Origin: Acidobacteriota bacterium
GTDB lineage: Bacteria > Acidobacteriota > Blastocatellia > Pyrinomonadales > Pyrinomonadaceae
DNA length: 19,180 nt
Reading direction: 5' to 3'
Assembly: GCA_029777145.1 (NCBI GenBank)
Contig: JAKOSS010000681.1
Span: 1-19,180, forward strand
A program made the translations under genes and the position numbers. Positions 17,915 to 19,180 of the stretch are shown here, in pieces (the stretch's first letter is position 1; the number at the start of each line of letters is the position of its first letter). Under the pieces are notes generated by a model. The model was given only the letters and a program-made list of their open reading frames with translations, searched no databases and was not told the origin of the DNA.

Positions 17915-18445
17915 TTGAGACTCACTGATAAAGGAAAAAGCATTGCCGGTCTCGGAGCCGCGGCGGCAAAGGTGCGGATGCTGGTGATGGACTGCGACGG
18001 CGTGTTGACCGACGGCAAGATCTACCTCGGCCCATCCGGCGAGGAATTGAAGGTCTTCCACGTCCAGGACGGCCAGGGGATCTCGCTCTGGCATTCACAG
18101 GGCGGTCTGACGGCGATCATCACCGGGCGCGGGGCGGAACCGATCCTCGAGCACAGGAAGGCGGAACTAAAGATCGGCAATCTCATCACCAGATCGCGAG
18201 ACAAGCTTGCTGATCTGAGCCGAATTCTTTCGTCAGTCGATATCGGGCTGGATGAGGTCGCATATGTCGGCGACGACATCGGCGACATTTCCGTGCTCGA
18301 TGCCGTCGGAATCCCGATAGCAGTGGCGAACTCTGTTGGCGATCTTGAATCGCATGTTGTTCTGATCACGGATCGGTCGGGGGGAAACGGCGCAGTTCGC
18401 GAAGTCGTCGAATACTTGCTCAACTCGCGCCGAATGCAGCATTAA
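17915..18445 (+). CDS. kdsC: 3-deoxy-D-manno-octulosonate-8-phosphate phosphatase (KdsC-type HAD)
   Basis: Removes phosphate from Kdo-8-phosphate to give Kdo. It is a small capless HAD phosphatase of 176 residues, normal for KdsC. Motif I is MDCDGVLTDG with nucleophile Asp26 and acid/base Asp28. ITGRG near 70 is motif II, and GDDIGD at 119-124 is motif IV, with Asp120 and Asp124 for the metal. VFHVQDGQGI and the tail VREVVEYLL are typical. The start is uncertain: TTG at 17915, three bases after the previous stop, is preferred because it gives the usual 20 or so residues before motif I. It is the last gene of the Kdo operon. In many bacteria kdsC is followed by lptC-lptA-lptB, but here an rRNA operon follows. 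Confidence 0.95.
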   Translation: MRLTDKGKSIAGLGAAAAKVRMLVMDCDGVLTDGKIYLGPSGEELKVFHVQDGQGISLWHSQGGLTAIITGRGAEPILEHRKAELKIGNLITRSRDKLADLSRILSSVDIGLDEVAYVGDDIGDISVLDAVGIPIAVANSVGDLESHVVLITDRSGGNGAVREVVEYLLNSRRMQH

Positions 18446-18509
18446 CGGGCCTTTCAACGACACCGGAGACCGGCAACCGAAACGACTTCAAAAATATCGA
18501 CGACCCGCC

Positions 18510-18538
18510 TTGACAACATAGGCCCGGATGTAGAGAAT
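18510..18538 (+). promoter_or_regulatory. Upstream rRNA promoter candidate
   Basis: TTGACA at 18510-18515 is a perfect -35 element. Seventeen bases on, GAGAAT at 18533-18538 is only a fair -10. It is about 96 bases upstream of the strong promoter and could be the first of two tandem rRNA promoters. Confidence 0.45.
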
Positions 18539-18564
18539 TTGAATTTGCCTCAAGCAAACCTTTT

Positions 18565-18633
18565 CGATACGAAAAGAGAAAAATTGAAAAAGTTTGCGAG
18601 GGCAGTTGACAAACGAAATTGAGTCTGTATAAT
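18565..18633 (+). promoter_or_regulatory. Main rRNA operon promoter with A-rich upstream element
   Basis: TTGACA at 18606-18611 and TATAAT at 18628-18633 are both perfect sigma-70 consensus elements with a 16-base spacer. The 40 bases before the -35 are A/T-rich with A tracts (about 18565-18597), like an UP element. Transcription should start near 18640, about 100 bases before mature 16S rRNA. Confidence 0.9.
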
Positions 18634-18678
18634 CGGTAATTTCGCTCGAGGCAATAACTGAGAGCGAACAAACGATTT

Positions 18679-18692
18679 GATTTTTGAAAACT
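18679..18692 (+). promoter_or_regulatory. Possible boxA-like antitermination site in the rRNA leader
   Basis: GATTTTTGAAAACT in the leader resembles the boxA sequence TGTTCTTTGAAAACT of Firmicutes rRNA leaders, where NusB/S10 bind. It lies between the promoter and 16S rRNA, as expected, but the match is only to the second half. Confidence 0.4.
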
Positions 18693-18743
18693 AAATATGC
18701 GTGTCCATGTGTTAATTCAAACAACAAAGAACTAGGATAACTT

Positions 18744-19180
<437 letters not shown>

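Noticed and set aside
18420..18727. Minus-strand open frames upstream of 16S rRNA
   Set aside because: They cover the strong rRNA promoters and leader, and the encoded sequences show no domain.

Overview
The window reads as chromosomal DNA of a Gram-negative bacterium, most likely an Acidobacteriota of class Blastocatellia (subgroup 4). This rests on the 5' part of a 16S rRNA gene at the right edge, whose sequence looks like that group (from memory, not a database search). The gene content agrees: Kdo-lipopolysaccharide synthesis genes, a zinc-ribbon/proline-rich/DUF4190 protein, an RsbU-type phosphatase and several secreted proteins of unknown role. I see no phage, insertion sequence, plasmid or CRISPR signal. 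The regions without genes are short, and the longest, about 300 bases, is the rRNA promoter and leader.

Layout. (a) 1-2237, minus strand: two tandem MacB/FtsX-type ABC permease genes, the second cut by the window edge. They are separated by a degenerate 14-bp tandem repeat. (b) 2458-7515, plus strand: mostly single housekeeping genes, namely sucD without sucC, a hotdog thioesterase, a secreted beta-sandwich protein, ndk, a zinc-ribbon/DUF4190 membrane protein, nuoI without other nuo genes, and an IrrE/ImmA-like protein whose HExxH motif has lost its first His. (c) 7561-8850: a GAF-SpoIIE/PP2C phosphatase, converging on an unrecognised 85-residue gene on the minus strand (8938-9195) that has its own terminator. 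(d) 9404-10603: a secreted FecR-domain protein with a strong terminator, converging on a CPBP intramembrane protease gene on the minus strand. (e) 11595-18445, plus strand: a compact Kdo operon, kdsB - small membrane protein - pyrG - membrane protein - kdsA - secreted M1-like/TPR protein - kdsC. (f) 18510-19180: rRNA operon promoters, leader and the start of 16S rRNA.

How they fit together. KdsA makes Kdo-8-phosphate, KdsC removes the phosphate, and KdsB activates Kdo with CTP, which PyrG supplies. Only the isomerase KdsD is missing, and an M1-peptidase-like protein with a destroyed zinc site occupies the place where a kdsD/kpsF gene often lies. The most interesting leads are this pseudo-peptidase, which keeps the exact HExxH-X18-E spacing without the zinc-binding histidines, the altered IrrE-like protein, the repeated DPxxTxV motifs in the zinc-ribbon protein, the orphan 85-residue gene, and a consensus-perfect rRNA promoter with an A-rich upstream element.
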